Source: Owenia fusiformis (taxonomy: Eukaryota; Annelida; Polychaeta; Sabellida; Oweniidae). From it: DNA of 64,000 nucleotides. Positions within the stretch are counted from its first letter, which is position 1. Every line of letters begins with the position of its first letter. The position numbers and the translations under genes were made by a program. The stretch spans positions 23,517,915-23,581,914 of the forward strand of contig CAIIXF020000001.1 of NCBI GenBank assembly GCA_903813345.2. The letters are read 5' to 3'. Positions 14,101-24,276 of this stretch are shown here, piece by piece. Below the pieces are notes generated by a model. The model ran no database searches, was not told the DNA's origin, and saw nothing but the letters and a program-made list of their open reading frames with translations.

Positions 14101-17100
14101 TTTTTTATGTTTGGCAATCAAAGAGTACCATAACTTATGGAGAGGGTGTATCTAGAATACATTAAAGGCATCAATACAATAATTCTATTCCATAAAAACA
14201 GCCTGAAGCATATTGGATACAGTTAATTGCCTATATACAGGGTGTCAAATAAGACCCGCTGTAGCAGGGGGCGGGACTTAGTTGACACACTGTATATTTG
14301 CCAGACCCTGAGAGAATTTTATTTCACATTTACCAGAAGAATATAGATATATTCAAACTTACCACATCGTTGCTATGTAATGGTGAAATTGTTGATGGCA
14401 ATAAAAAACCATATATTTGCAAATGTAAAATTAAGATTTAAAGAGCAACATTATGTACTTACGGTAATTAACATTATACCCAATTGTTGCTCTGGTAGTT
14501 TTACTGTTTTTTTCTCCAGGTGACGTGTATGAACCAGAAGTCAGTTGAGGAACTGGCAGGAGAAAAGATGGTTATTCTAGTCTCAAGTACTGCAGGTGAT
14601 GGCGACCCTCCACAAAATGGCAAGGTAGGACATAACACTGGTGAAGTAGATAAGGGGGATGGGGAGGGGTCCAGGATCTTGTTTTAAAGCTATTTTTTAA
14701 AGTTTCAATTATATATATTTATCTTTGCAACTATATTTTAGTAGACCTAGAGTAGATAAACCAACAGTATCATGATATATTGTTTTCAAAATTCACTTTA
14801 CTTCAGCAAATGTTTGATGAGATGAAAATGCTGTCCGAGGCCAACAGTGGAAAACTTTTGGATGGTGTTAAGTACAGTGTGTTTGCTCTCGGGAGTACAG
14901 CCCATATACAGTACTGCAAGTGCGGTAGGGAATTTGACAATATGCTTTCAAAACTAGGTGCCTCAAGAGTTCATCCTAGAGGAGAGGGGGACGAACTCTA
15001 CAACGAAGAAGATTCTTTCTGGTCATGGCTCAAACCTCTCTTCAAAGTAAGCGAAGACAAAGTCACAAGTCCAACGAAAGCCAAGGCAAACCATATATAA
15101 CGTGCTCCATATTTGTCTATAATTCCCCAATTCAATGATGTCACACCCTCTTTATATCTATTTATTATGAACTAACCTCCAACCAAATCAATTGACTAGA
15201 TTTATACTTAAGAGCCCTTAGTGCAGAATTTCATTCTGTGTTTTCATTAACATCATGATATGTGTTGCAGAAAGCATGTGATATATTCAATGTGCAACGT
15301 CCTGTGCTGGAAAGTCTTGAGGATGTGCCGATATTGACACAGAACTACAAGCTCTTGACGAAGACAAAGTCTGTTGGGCTCGTTGAAGGATTAAGTCTAC
15401 TCAGCAAGAAAAATGTTGTGTCTACCAAAATATCTAGTCGTCGTTTTCTAAGTGGAAAAGGAGCTCTGTAAGTTCTTTTTCATTTCTCACTGACTTAAAA
15501 TGGATGGAATCTCAACATACATTAATCTATTAATATTGAGTATTTATTCCTTGATTTGAACAATGTTTATGGCACTTGTTGGTCTTCTTGACACAGAGGT
15601 AAAACATATAAAGTTAAGTGTTGTGTCCCACGGGTCTCGTTATAAGGTCCTCTTTTATCTTGTAGAGCATTCACATATATCGTTAATTGAATAACATGAA
15701 TGATATAATCTAGCATCTTTTCCACTCTTTGTTTTACAGGACCAGAGTTATCCAAGTAGTGTTTTCTGTAGAAGGGGACAATAACAATTCAGATTTATCA
15801 TACTCACCGGGTGATCACGTGGCTGTATTTCCACAGAACACAAGGGGTTCCATTGCCAGGATACTAGCCAAGGTCGATGCAGAGACTACGATGCCTCTAC
15901 AGGTGATCACTGGAGATGGAGAAGGTATGTACATATTGGTGTACTTCAAAACACAGAGGTCTCTGTTGCTAGGATACTACCGTATCAGATTTGATTTTTT
16001 GATTGACAAGGTATAAAATGGTTGATTTTATTGAAGGTCAAACTGTTAAACAAGTATGGGATACTAGTCAAAAGTGATAAAGAGACTTCAATACCCCCGC
16101 GGGTAGTCACTAGGAAGGACAGGGAATGTATATATATTTTACATCATTTTTGGTTTTATTCTATATTGTAGAGGTCATGCCAGTATGTACCATAAAGGAA
16201 GCATTGCAGAGCTATCTTGATATTGCTACTGCTATGTCAAGAGAAAACCTCAAACGTCTAGTGAAAATGGAGATGTCAGACAAAGACAGGCAGAAGATAG
16301 CAAACCTAATTGAGGTAGGGATGCAAAGAGACAAAATACCTTGAAGGAATACCAGTAGTGTATATCTAATTTGGAAATCCAAATTACCCTGCGTTTCTAT
16401 TTCATAATGATCTGAAACTTACACCATCAATAAACATCAAACCTTGAAAAAAGATTGGTTACCTTTTTGGCAGTATGTCAAGATCCAAATTCAATTTCAC
16501 CTGTATAATTACAGAAAAATACCAAAGTCTATCATTGTTGTAAGTTACATCATTATCACGGTGTTATAGCATGACGGTTACGACACCTTTGAAAACGAGG
16601 TTAGACGACTACGATCACTGATTTATCCAATAAAATGGCCGCGATGGAACAGAAAACTAAGGTTGGTGCAGTATTTTCTTCTACTGTGTATCAATGAAAG
16701 GATGAACGATTTTTGTAGACATCGCATTTGGTGATGCATTTAAATTTAGTAAAGTATATTTTGAACGTATTCTTTGCAAATTGATGCCCGGGGATAACAT
16801 GAAATAAGCGAAAAACTGTTGAGTTTTAATGTACATCTAATACAATGCGTTACCGTCCATAGAATTCATACGTAGTCGTCTAACGACATTGCGTTTGAAA
16901 CCTTATTATTTACAATATGACCACGTTGCTGTTCTGGATTTGTCATTTTATGGCTTGTTTATACACAGTTTACTTACTGTTAATAGTTTGAGTGGCTCCG
17001 AGGCTTGGACATCTCAGTCGGTAAGTTTACACCTTATATTCCTCTTCTAGTAAACCACCTGGCAGATTTGACCCAGTCTTTATAACCATCTATATATACG

Positions 17101-19109
17101 TCACCAAATGGAACTAGTTAAAAAGGAAATCTTATCTGTGAATCTTGCCTACAGGCGAGAAAGAGGACATGGTGTCTTTCCCATCCGCCATTTTTTGTTA
17201 TCGTTACCGCAAAATTTTGCAAATCGCCTTGTCGTAAGCGTCATGCTATAACACCGTGATTATTGTACATTTAAAAGAAGTTGAGTTGATTCAGCAACAG
17301 AAAATGACCATTTAATTCTGAACTTATTTACTAATTTTGCATTTTCTTTAAAACATTTGGATGTAATTTTAGGATAACTCAACTCCGTGTACTCATACAC
17401 TGGGAGATTTAACTGTGATGTGCCCATCTATGCGACTGGACGCCACGTTTCTAATGACGTCGCTGCCACGTCTTCAGCCACGTGTGTACTCCATTAGTAA
17501 CGTACAGGAGCAACACCCGAACGAGATCCACGTCACGGCTACGATCGTAGAATACAGGTCACAAGGTAAGTCCATGGTTCATTTAATACCTGGGGAATGG
17601 GGAATACGGGGGAGTGAGGTACGGATGCGTATGATGCATCCAATATATTTGAAAACTGACATGTGCCAAAATGCCTAGGCCTGGGTTAGACTATATTTCA
17701 CGAATGAATTATTAAATATGACATCACAAACTTAAGTTTCTGATTTATTCCAGATGGAGTTATTCACAATGGGGTGTGCACATCATGGTTTGAGAATGCC
17801 CCATTGGGATCACTGGCACCAATGTATATAAAGAAAGCATTGCATTTCAATCTTCCCAATAACCCTAGAATTCCCGTTGTGTTGATTGCAACTGGCTCTG
17901 GCATTGCACCGTTCAGAAGCTTCTGGCAAAAGAGGGTGGCAATGATGAAAGGTGAGACTTTTGGAATCACGATCAAACAAATTCAGAGTTGTATTGTTTT
18001 CAGGATTTAAGACTCAAAAATTGTATTATGATTAAAACCACGTGTGTCTTGTATGGAGACTTTAAATGAGGGTAGAAGCCCAAGACAAGCGTGCAATATC
18101 TGGTACCCAGAAAGATCTATATAGATCAGATATGACGTTTGTTTAAGATTTCGGAATATTACATTTTCTGTCATAGAATCAGACTATGCATTTTCTGATA
18201 AACAATGTATTTTAAATTGACAGGTATTGACCGGACTGCATTCACGTCGGATATGACTCTGTTTTATGGATGTAGGACTGAAGCAGACGACATGCTATAT
18301 ATGAACGAAATCAACAAAGCTGTAGAACATGGTGCGATGGTTCCTCCACTCATTGCATACTCTAGAGACCATAGCAAGCCCAAGGTGAGATCAGTGTTGA
18401 ATGAAGATTACAAAATTCAATTTCAAATAATTCTAAACCAGAAATGAATATTATGAATATTGTATAATAGGTATTACCAGTTGGCCGATCCACTGTGAAA
18501 CTCTTCAGGTAAAGGAGTATATGTCTCTGATTATATTATTCTTCGATGAAATGATTTGCAGAACCATGTGCAAGATTTGATAAAGAAAAACGCCAAACTG
18601 TTCTTCCAAAAACTGATAAAGCAGAACGGCCACGTATTTGTATGTGGGAATATACAAATGGCCCTCTCGGTAAAGGAAACTATTATTGGTGCTTTGTCGG
18701 AAGCAGGTGGTATGTCAATTGCTGAGGCGGCAGAGCATACGTCCAAGATGAAGGTAGGAGACCGCAGATTTAACACTTGGTAGACCAATGTAATACGACA
18801 TAGAAATCTATGAAATAGAAATAACTTTGTGATATAATGTGTTACATTCTTATAGTCTTTACAATGAATCAATAATATTATTACTCTCAGAAACCCCGGG
18901 CCAGAAACACAAATGAAAATACCATTTTATTCCAGAAGTCCGATCGGTATCATGAGGACCTTTTCGGTATATCTGCGTGGAAAAGTTCACCATCTAGCCG
19001 AGTGAACTCAGCCCAGAGAATGAATGGCCTTTCTAACGGACATATCTCCAAACAAAATGGAATGAATGGGCTCAAGAAGACCGTGTCTTCGAAATCACTG
19101 GACAAGTGA
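2125..19109 (+). CDS. NOS: Nitric oxide synthase, 3' 15 exons (oxygenase end, CaM helix, reductase)
   Basis: Makes NO and citrulline from arginine, NADPH and O2. Exons: 2125-2296, 2682-2783, 5517-5711, 6236-6336, 13857-14001, 14520-14624, 14807-15046, 15271-15467, 15740-15924, 16172-16314, 17373-17565, 17754-17951, 18224-18384, 18562-18753, 18936-19109. All junctions are GT/AG and phases join without stops, giving 833 residues. Motifs in order: [14 protein letters not shown] and GWYMSAEVG (substrate Glu present), [13 protein letters not shown] (pterin/dimer), a basic amphipathic helix [17 protein letters not shown] (calmodulin site), YATDSGKS and [13 protein letters not shown] (FMN), RVYSIS and GVCTSW (FAD), [17 protein letters not shown] and CGNIQMA (NADPH), and RYHEDLFG near the C-terminus. 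The FMN domain lacks the roughly 40-residue autoinhibitory insert of neuronal/endothelial enzymes. One residue is missing after GWYMSAEVG compared with vertebrates. The 5' part is outside the window. Confidence 0.95.
2816..3864. mobile_element. Non-autonomous inverted-repeat transposon with TTA target duplication
   Basis: Left end C-run then CTATCACACCAACTAGTTCT; right end AGAACTAGTTTGGTGTGATAG then a G-run. The ends are inverted copies, flanked by TTA at 2813-2815 and 3865-3867. The interior is crowded with short CGTTC/ACGTCC-like words and a duplicated block (about 3140-3236 and 3750-3864). It carries a separate LINE/SINE-like insertion near 3245-3480. No transposase frame is visible. It lies in the NOS intron between exons 2682-2783 and 5517-5711. 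The 3-bp TTA duplication fits PIF/Harbinger-type insertion, but the superfamily is not proven. Confidence 0.7.
3246..3480 (-). repeat. Probable LINE/SINE 3' end with (AATTG)n tail
   Basis: Read on the minus strand this ends in repeated AATTG units after TTTCAAAATAATTTATT-type sequence. A short pentameric tail of this sort is common at the 3' ends of non-LTR retrotransposons and their SINEs. The body, with a CACCCCAGGGGGTGT palindrome near 3330, has no coding potential. The 5' limit is a guess. Confidence 0.4.
4252..4889. mobile_element. Foldback MITE, TA-flanked, CAGGGTGTCCC ends
   Basis: Starts CAGGGTGTCCCGAAAGTAT and ends ATACTTTCGGGACACCCTG, flanked by TA at 4250-4251 and 4890-4891. The inverted arms are long: about 4252-4465 pairs with about 4675-4889 at high identity, leaving a central loop of about 200 bp. 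No transposase. TA target sites and these ends fit the Tc1/mariner superfamily. Located in a NOS intron. Confidence 0.85.
6445..7267 (+). repeat. 5' LTR of Gmr1-like element
   Basis: 823 bp, TGTTACAG...CGTAACA. It contains a TATAAATAAA box-like stretch near 6723 and AATAAA-type signals. It appears identical to the 3' LTR at 12664-13486. Confidence 0.95.
7380..12410 (+). CDS. Gag-Pol polyprotein of Gmr1-like retroelement (order PR-INT-RT-RH)
   Basis: About 1676 codons in one frame; the first ATG is at 7380. Parts in order (approximate): an N-terminal SAP-like segment (7410-7540), a long charged coiled coil of E/R/K-rich repeats (7590-7840), a capsid region with a SCAN-like stretch (8120-8400), a CCHC zinc knuckle (8590), an aspartic protease (8850), a Ser-rich low-complexity linker (9300-9600), an integrase zinc domain and core (9830-10350), an integrase C-terminal part (10650-10860), reverse transcriptase (11150-11700), and RNase H (12040-12400). 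Integrase before reverse transcriptase is the reverse of ordinary Ty3/gypsy and is diagnostic of the Gmr1 clade. The RT and RNase H sequences are gypsy-like, not copia-like. The frame looks whole. Confidence 0.93.
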   Translation: MSFEVETFLEAPSLEEFDDLKKTELLAIAKHVGLSVKSSYNKGTIKNFVLQYLVAESLLPEEPAQHVEHTDPIRLKELELREKELQNERELREKELEIQKEREIRELREKELQNEKEIRLREQEMQNEKEIRLREQEIQKEVELKRLEFEAQSKTDEHATMHQHFENRFDASKFLKFVPKFQEKNVDKYFTHFEKVAQSLDWPKSAWPVMLQSVFIGKASEIFASLSAEACSDYDLIKNAILKAYELVPEAYRQKFRNAHKQSDQTHVEFAREQEQLFDRWLVSKDVSEEFKKLRELMLIEQFKNCVQYHIRTYLDEHKVETLSQAATLSDDYALTHKGSFIKGNPNSNFRGYHGNKPSYDSKSNQSSPSNTSNKAKDQSNSSQSSSSKSDQSNSSGPKSNVTCNYCKKPGHLISECYRIKNRREMSGSAHSNGCATVPISRKPIVWDSYTHTEKSTHSDIMEDYKPFMSEGSVSLSSDGTNSKPIKILRDTGASQTLLLEGVLPLSEESFTGTHILMQGIELGFTKVPLHRIHITSELVKGPVIVGVRPQLPVEGVALLLGNDLAGGKVSLDPIVSDQPCSTEDSVQEDSDIYPACAVTRAMAKKLANSGDSSVGDDFDSGFLSSLFDDECHSPLVKDDPYPILKANSSLKQPSVQVKQSSIKANSSLKKPIARGDSPSEQDHYFNAVSPALASTDEVSSSSASVHEVSSPPCSEVSSSSSSEVSSSISDSDSLKNDPHSKHMLIYEQEHDPSLIDLHKRCLTIDEADKVPVCFYKKDGILMRKWRPPEASPEDDWAIVHQIVVPKSYHKEILSLAHDSPMAGHLGVTKTYHKILNHFYWPKLKQDVQEYCRSCHTCQMVGKPNQKIPTAPLHPIPAFDEPFSKVLIDCVGPLPKTKSGNQYLLTILCMATRFPEAIPLRNIKAKNIVKSLIKFFTLVGLPKDLQSDQGSNFMSGLFQQVMDTLGIKQCKSSAYHPESQGALERYHQTLKTMIRAFCFEYEKDWDEGIPLLLFATREAKQESLGFSPFELVFGHSVRGPLKLLKEKWLSETEKFNLLNYVTGFKERLSKACEIAKENLLNSQDKMKTWYDRKVKERSFQPGDKVLILLPLQTNPLQAKFYGPYVVDSKVNDLNYIVKTPDRRKETQLCHINMMKRYFEPDKEHDSIKPVVTLAPALVKETDLHDSDDTNCTDLDYEDIKGLSRLKNSEVLSNLDHKLHHVTNDQKQQVTKLIHEFTDIFSDVPTKTSIAYHDVEVQDVTPIKQHAYRVNPSKSEDLRAEVNYMLENDIIEKSNSPWSSPAFIVPKSNGGRRLVVNYIKVNRVTKTDSYPIPRIDDCIDKIGTAKYVSKFDLLKGFLGVPLTERAKQVSAFVTPDGLYQFKVMPFGMKNAPATFQRMMNGLLADLKNTGVYIDDVIVYSDTFHEHMCLLRKLFERISLANLTINLAKSEFCKATVEYLGHVVGQGQVKPVSAKVESITQLPAPTNKKELMRSLGMAGFYRKFCPNFSSIALPLTDLLGKNIKYVWSEQCHTAFDKIKAILSEQPVLVAPDFSKPFKIQVDASDVGMGAVLLQEKDGIDHPVCYFSKKFDKHQKNYSTIEKECLALLLSLQHFEVYVSSPVHAVTVFTDHNPLTFLHRMKNKNRRLLRWSLLLSEYNLDIRHIKGKDNLIADTLSRV
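12664..13486 (+). repeat. 3' LTR of Gmr1-like element
   Basis: 823 bp, the second copy of the LTR at 6445-7267, preceded by a purine tract and followed by the GTTA target duplication. Confidence 0.95.
14238..14292. mobile_element. 55-bp TA-flanked MITE remnant
   Basis: CAGGGTGTCAAATAAG at the left and GACTTAGTTGACACACTG at the right form an imperfect hairpin, flanked by TA on both sides. It belongs to the same terminal-motif group as 4252-4889 and 39252-39433. It lies in the NOS intron after exon 13857-14001. Confidence 0.6.
15212..15253 (+). repeat. Truncated SINE tail in a NOS intron
   Basis: GCCCTTAGTGCAGAATTTCA and the following CATTCTGTGTTTTCATTAAC closely match the 3' part of the tRNA-derived SINE near 47270-47312. 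Only the tail is present here. Confidence 0.6.
16556..17259. mobile_element. 704-bp inverted-repeat transposon, TTA target duplication
   Basis: Ends TCACGGTGTTATAGCATGACG and CGTCATGCTATAACACCGTGA are near-perfect inverted copies, flanked by TTA at 16553-16555 and 17260-17262. The interior carries further imperfect arms (GACGACTACG / CGTAGTCGTC). No transposase is seen. The TTA duplication suggests a PIF/Harbinger-type element. It lies in the NOS intron between exons 16172-16314 and 17373-17565. Confidence 0.8.
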
Positions 19110-20620
19110 GTTGGCCTTGTTGGGAAACATGCCGGATGAAGTTGTACTCGTTTGAATTGTTACTGTTACTTGCATGTTGTACTCATTCACCAAACAATTC
19201 AAATTGTAACCGATTATCAGACTCATACCCAAATTTAGTTATCAATAACATTGTTATATTATTTGGACATTTATGTTGTTATTTAACGATTGATGTTGTA
19301 ATTAACCCCGGGTAATTAACTCATTACGGATAGTTTGCCTCATTCTCATATGTATCATATGCACCACAAATTTTATTTTGTTTCTGATTGTTCATGTTTA
19401 TGTTAAATGTGTTCACTTCACAAACATGTTTGACAATATATGGTAAGTGTTATTTATGTAGAAACAGTTTGCTATATGCTGGTTAACTGCACTTTCCCCA
19501 TCATATACAGTATGCATTAATCAGTCCATGACCAATTATGACACAATTATACTTAAAGGAATGCAATTGAATATTTTCATTTCTTCTAAATTTTAATTCA
19601 AAACTAAATAACAGTGAAGCAGTCTTTTACAGTTGGTAGTAACACGTTCATGGAAAAGATTAATGTAAATACAGTTTTATTTGCCAATTTATATTTTGAA
19701 ATGTTGGATACATGTAGCATCTCTCTATTTCAGAGATATATTTCACATTCCAAAAAAGATGCCCCGTATTTCATTGGAGAAACTGGTATTTTAGCACAAA
19801 TGATTTAGCCTATTAGGCCCATTGTGGACCACGTGTTTATTCGCTACTAGGTTCCATGAGTTGGCTTTAGGATATATTCCAAATGCTTGAGAATAGACAA
19901 ATATAGTTATATTTGTTAATATTAAACTACGTACCAATGCAGTGTAGATGTTTGGTTTCACGTATTCTATAGATACTAGATATCAAATCATATTTAGATA
20001 CGTTTTTAACTTAGCATTGAACCGTCTACACCATGTCGTCTTAGAGACGATCTTAGAGACGGTCTTAGAGTTGGACTTGAGCTTGTTTCTCAATACTCAT
20101 ACACACCATATATGTTTAGTTTTCATTTTCAGATCAAAAAAGCATCAAAGGTTTCTACTATGCCCTTGGAGTATCTGACAATTCAGAGGTTAATTTATTT
20201 TATGAGCAATACTATAATGACCCCTCCCCCATATAATACAATATAATTATTTTACTTGGATAGATGCATGCAAATTATTTATGATGATAAAAAGTCAGTT
20301 ACTTCCTTACCCTTGTATTGTTACATTTTAAAAAACTACTATTGTTTCTTTACTTTATTTTGTATTAGCATGCATACAAGACATAATATATTTTTAAACC
20401 AGGGTCTAAGTTCCACGTTTATCCACCTGAAATGTGAAAAGTTAAATATACTATGTATATGCTGGATAAATCCCGTTTGTTCCATATGCATAAACCTTCA
20501 TAAGCACATATTTTGTAGATCATGGTTTAAAATGTATATAAATCTATCATATTTCATCATTAATTCTTTAATGACTCTGAATAATCCACAAATTCAGGAG
20601 CCATTGAAAGATTGAATAAA
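19110..20620 (+). other. NOS: Probable NOS 3' UTR
   Basis: Sequence after the stop codon has no splice-consistent coding segment. The first well-placed polyadenylation signal I would choose is AATAAA at 20615-20620, which would make a 1.5-kb UTR. Earlier weak signals cannot be excluded. Confidence 0.45.
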
Positions 20621-21532
20621 GCCTGGCTGTTCGATTTTATCATTTTTATGATATTCACTAGAATTTGTTGTAATTTTTGAGTTTTTGCACAACTTGGGTG
20701 AAGATTCTCTAAAATAGCATAGATTGGGATTCCTGAAAAAAGTATAATTCTATAACAGAAAAATCTTGATATTGAATGGCAACTATAATTCGGGAATCGT
20801 TACCTATGATATTTTAGAGCAACGAACCATTGTTTTACTAACTTTAACATTTGTCCTGTTATTACTAATTTGTGTAATGTTTTTAGTTATAGATTAATTA
20901 TTTTATTTGAATGAATGAAAAAGTCATTTGTTAATAAAAAAACATGATTCCTTATCGAGGGTTGCTCATTTTAGAAATCCATCATATCAACTTCATTGCG
21001 TATCATCTCGGTTACACGATTTTTCGTGCAATTTCGATGTAGTATTTGACATTGGAACCGACCTTCTATTCGCTTAGATTCCGTTTACAAGATTTTCTAA
21101 AAGTTCTTCATCTCTGGATAAAGGCAACATTTTTGAATTTGTGAAGTTTGTGGAATTCAACGAAGTTTGGCGTATATTGGATTATTAGTTTTAGGAAGGA
21201 AAAAACTGAATTTAGCCTTGCACATTTGAGAAAAATACTATTTCTATGATAAAAAGTCAACTTACTTACGTAACTACGGTTAAAAATGGAAAATGTACAA
21301 AATGCTACATATACACATAAATAAAACGATCGTGTAACCGAGTAGCGTTGGTAGAAACATTACCAGAAAGTAACGTCACAGTCACGACAGCTGGTTTCGA
21401 TCTAATGGACGTAGATAGGCATAAGGTAGGCGAGGCAAGTAGAGGCAAGTGCCTCACCATAAATTACACAGAATTGTTTATCTTCAGACGTTTTTTTCAC
21501 TAAATTCTGTGAAAATAAATATAGTGAGTCTA

Positions 21533-21707
21533 CAGGGTGAGCCAAAAAATGTAAAATGACCATAAAATTTTGACTTTTTGGAAAAGACCAATAATAGAGT
21601 GAAAGAACATTGGACAAGCTTCAACTGTGCCGAATAAAACTTAAAACTAATACTGGATGACTGGGTGTATTAAGATTTGTTTGGGTTACCTTTTTTGGCT
21701 CATCCTG
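21533..21707. mobile_element. 175-bp TA-flanked MITE, CAGGGTGAGCC ends
   Basis: Left CAGGGTGAGCCAAAAAA and right TTTTTTGGCTCATCCTG are inverted copies flanked by TA at 21531-21532 and 21708-21709. No coding content; Tc1/mariner-type target site. Confidence 0.75.
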
Positions 21708-22891
21708 TACCTCCTCTATTTATAGCCTATATTATCTCGCCTAGGTTTTTCCTGTCTACCCTTGGAAGTGATATTTATAACTCTTAAAACGTGCCATCTT
21801 CAGAAGTTACTTCAGTTGATCTGTTATGAATGTGTCCTTTTGGGCAAAACATTTTGAACAACCATTTTTTCTTGGGCATTTCAATATATATCATTTCAAA
21901 CTGGATTGCAAATACTAAGAGCAAAAACTAGCTATTTCATCCTCTTGGGAACAACCGGGTAATCCAATGGGTTTGATTTGTAAAGACTACTAGTATTCAG
22001 CGCGTGATGGTTAACAAAATCTCAATTCAAGTGAAAAAGTTCTCGTTCCAATTTAATCTTATATTGAAAAAATATGACGTGAATGTGACGAGTGTCTGGA
22101 AATGACCTAAAATGACATTCCTCGATAGTTGTATTTGAGATTGGTTGTCTGTGAAGACAACGTTTTAGTTCATCCTAAATTACTACTTGGTCTAATTCAC
22201 TTACAAAAATGACTAAAATATTTTTTCATTAAAAATAATGTGAATCATTATAAATGTAATTTTAGGTCACGTAAATCAAAGATGTGCACAATGATGTAGA
22301 GCTGTCGTTGATTGGTAGCGTATCACCATCAACCGGATGATGGGCGTCCATGAACAACTGCGACAGATGGAGTGACGTATCGCGGACATGGAACTTTGGT
22401 GGAACCACAGATCTAAGGAATAAAAGAAACATCACTTGTATGAGTTATGAAACACTCAATATGGGAACACTTAAAATCAACAACTGACACAGCTATCGCT
22501 TGAAGTGCCTCTTGTGGGGTCGGAGGACAAGCAAGTGGTGATTGAGATACTATAGACACACAATTTGATGTGATTATTGCTGCTGATTAGAGAATAACAC
22601 ATGCCAACCGTGACATTGCTCTAAACAATAAAACGCTTTAAATATTAAGCAAGAGCTTAAAACAATACACAATACTACAGATAAAATATATTTTCGCGTA
22701 TCTATGAAAATGAATGAATAAATACGAAAATATAGCCTCGAGTCGCTCACAACTTGATGATACAACTTGTATCAATGTACAAATACACACATGCGTGGCA
22801 TCACTCAATAGTTTGTGCATTATATTCAATATGATATTTTATTTATAAAGATTTTTATCACATACGTTTATTATAGTAATATGTCTGTATA

Positions 22892-23050
22892 CAGTAAAAC
22901 CTGTCTTAGTGAACAGCTCCCTCTTGTGAACACCCCTCCCCCGCGCATACTGTACTGACTTCTGTATACATTACCCTCACAGTGAACATTTACCAACACT
23001 GAACGTTTTCTCTCGGCAAAAATAATGTTCAATATACACAGGTTTTACTG
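22892..23050. mobile_element. 159-bp TA-flanked MITE, CAGTAAAACCTGT ends
   Basis: CAGTAAAACCTGT and ACAGGTTTTACTG are perfect inverted ends between TA dinucleotides at 22890-22891 and 23051-23052. Ends of this kind are typical of Tc1/mariner (pogo/Tigger-like) non-autonomous elements. The larger element at 34361-35200 has the same termini. Confidence 0.8.
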
Positions 23051-23202
23051 TACCTGGATTAATTTTGGCGTTATCCAATATGGAACAGTGAAATTTAATT
23101 AAGAATAAATGTATTGTACATAACGTATTTGGCGTATATCTCATGGTTATTGTGTTAGTAATACAATTTCAGTGTGATATTTTCCTAAAATGAATTATTA
23201 TA

Positions 23203-23290
23203 AACATAAATGCATAATTATGTACATAAATGCATAATTTTGTACATAAATGCATAATTATGTACATAAATACATATATACGCAAATGCG
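23203..23290. repeat. Tandem ATAAATGCATAATTATGTAC array
   Basis: About four copies of a 20-bp unit ACATAAATGCATAATTATGT with minor changes. A simple intergenic microsatellite-like array. Confidence 0.8.
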
Positions 23291-23455
23291 TGTACATGTT
23301 TTTATCAACCGTTCATTAGCTGCATTAACATTGCATATTACATATTTACAAATTTCGCGCCAAAATATTTTTGAAAAGTAGTCAGATAATTTATTCTGCT
23401 GAATCAACTACAAATTCGATTTTAATTTTGAGATAAGCTCAATATCAGCCATTAT

Positions 23456-23858
23456 CAGGGGATAGAAACGCGTTCAGTATTTTCGTCTGGAAATACTGGA
23501 CGCAGACCTTCATTTTTGATCCAGAGAGAGGTAGGTGTAATTTTACTCGATAGCCTGTGATCGTTTTACAGTGTGTTGATTTTCTTCAGGAAATACACGA
23601 ATCGAGTTTTATTTCTTCTTATTTACCATTTCCATTTTGAAGGTACGATTTTTCTTTTTTCCTTATTTCAAGAATTGTGTGTTCCTCAATGTACTGGGAA
23701 TCTGATGAGCCTGTTTCTAGATAAGGAAACACAGTGAGTAAAACGATCACAGGCTACCGAGTAAAATCACACCTACCTCTCTGGATCAAAAATGGAGGTC
23801 TGCGTCCAGTATCCCAGTTTGTTCCAGACGAAAATACTGGACGCGTTTCTACCCCCTG
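23456..23858. mobile_element. 403-bp inverted-repeat element, CAGGGG ends
   Basis: Left CAGGGGATAGAAACGCGT and right ACGCGTTTCTACCCCCTG pair. The arms extend for about 120 bp (GATCCAGAGAGAGGTAGGTG pairs with CACCTACCTCTCTGGATC). AATATCAG occurs just outside both ends (23441 on the left, 23859 on the right), but the left copy is offset by several bases, so the target duplication is uncertain. No transposase. Confidence 0.75.
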
Positions 23859-24229
23859 AATATCAGACCATTTCGTATTTAGAGGACTACATGTTATTTT
23901 ATCTAGTTAGACATCAAATCTGTATTGCATCTATTCAGCCAAAACTCTGGAAGAAATGATTTAGCTGTTTTAATATAATCCATGTATGTGCATCAATCAT
24001 TTCAATTTTTGTCTGGAGATGACCCACGTAAATTAAAATACGAGTATTGATTCCATATCATATCTGCTACCTCATTTGCTTTGACGGAAGATATCGAATA
24101 TATCCTCTCCCCGTTTCTCATATATGCTATAGCATTCATTTTAGAGTAATATCTTCTCCAAATTCAACTAAGAATTTGATACCATTTTACTCGATGGGCT
24201 AACTTGCTACGCAAGTCTAATTAAAGACG

Positions 24230-24276
24230 AGGCATTCAGATGCAAAATGACACCACCTGCCATTTGTTACAGACCG
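24230..24276 (+). repeat. Dispersed GGCATTAACATGCAAAATGTCACC repeat, copy a
   Basis: Core TGCAAAATGACACCACCTGC followed by CATTTGTTACAGAC. At least six relatives occur in the window (25267, 26787, 38633 on the minus strand, 45295, 47671, 62340). Confidence 0.6.
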
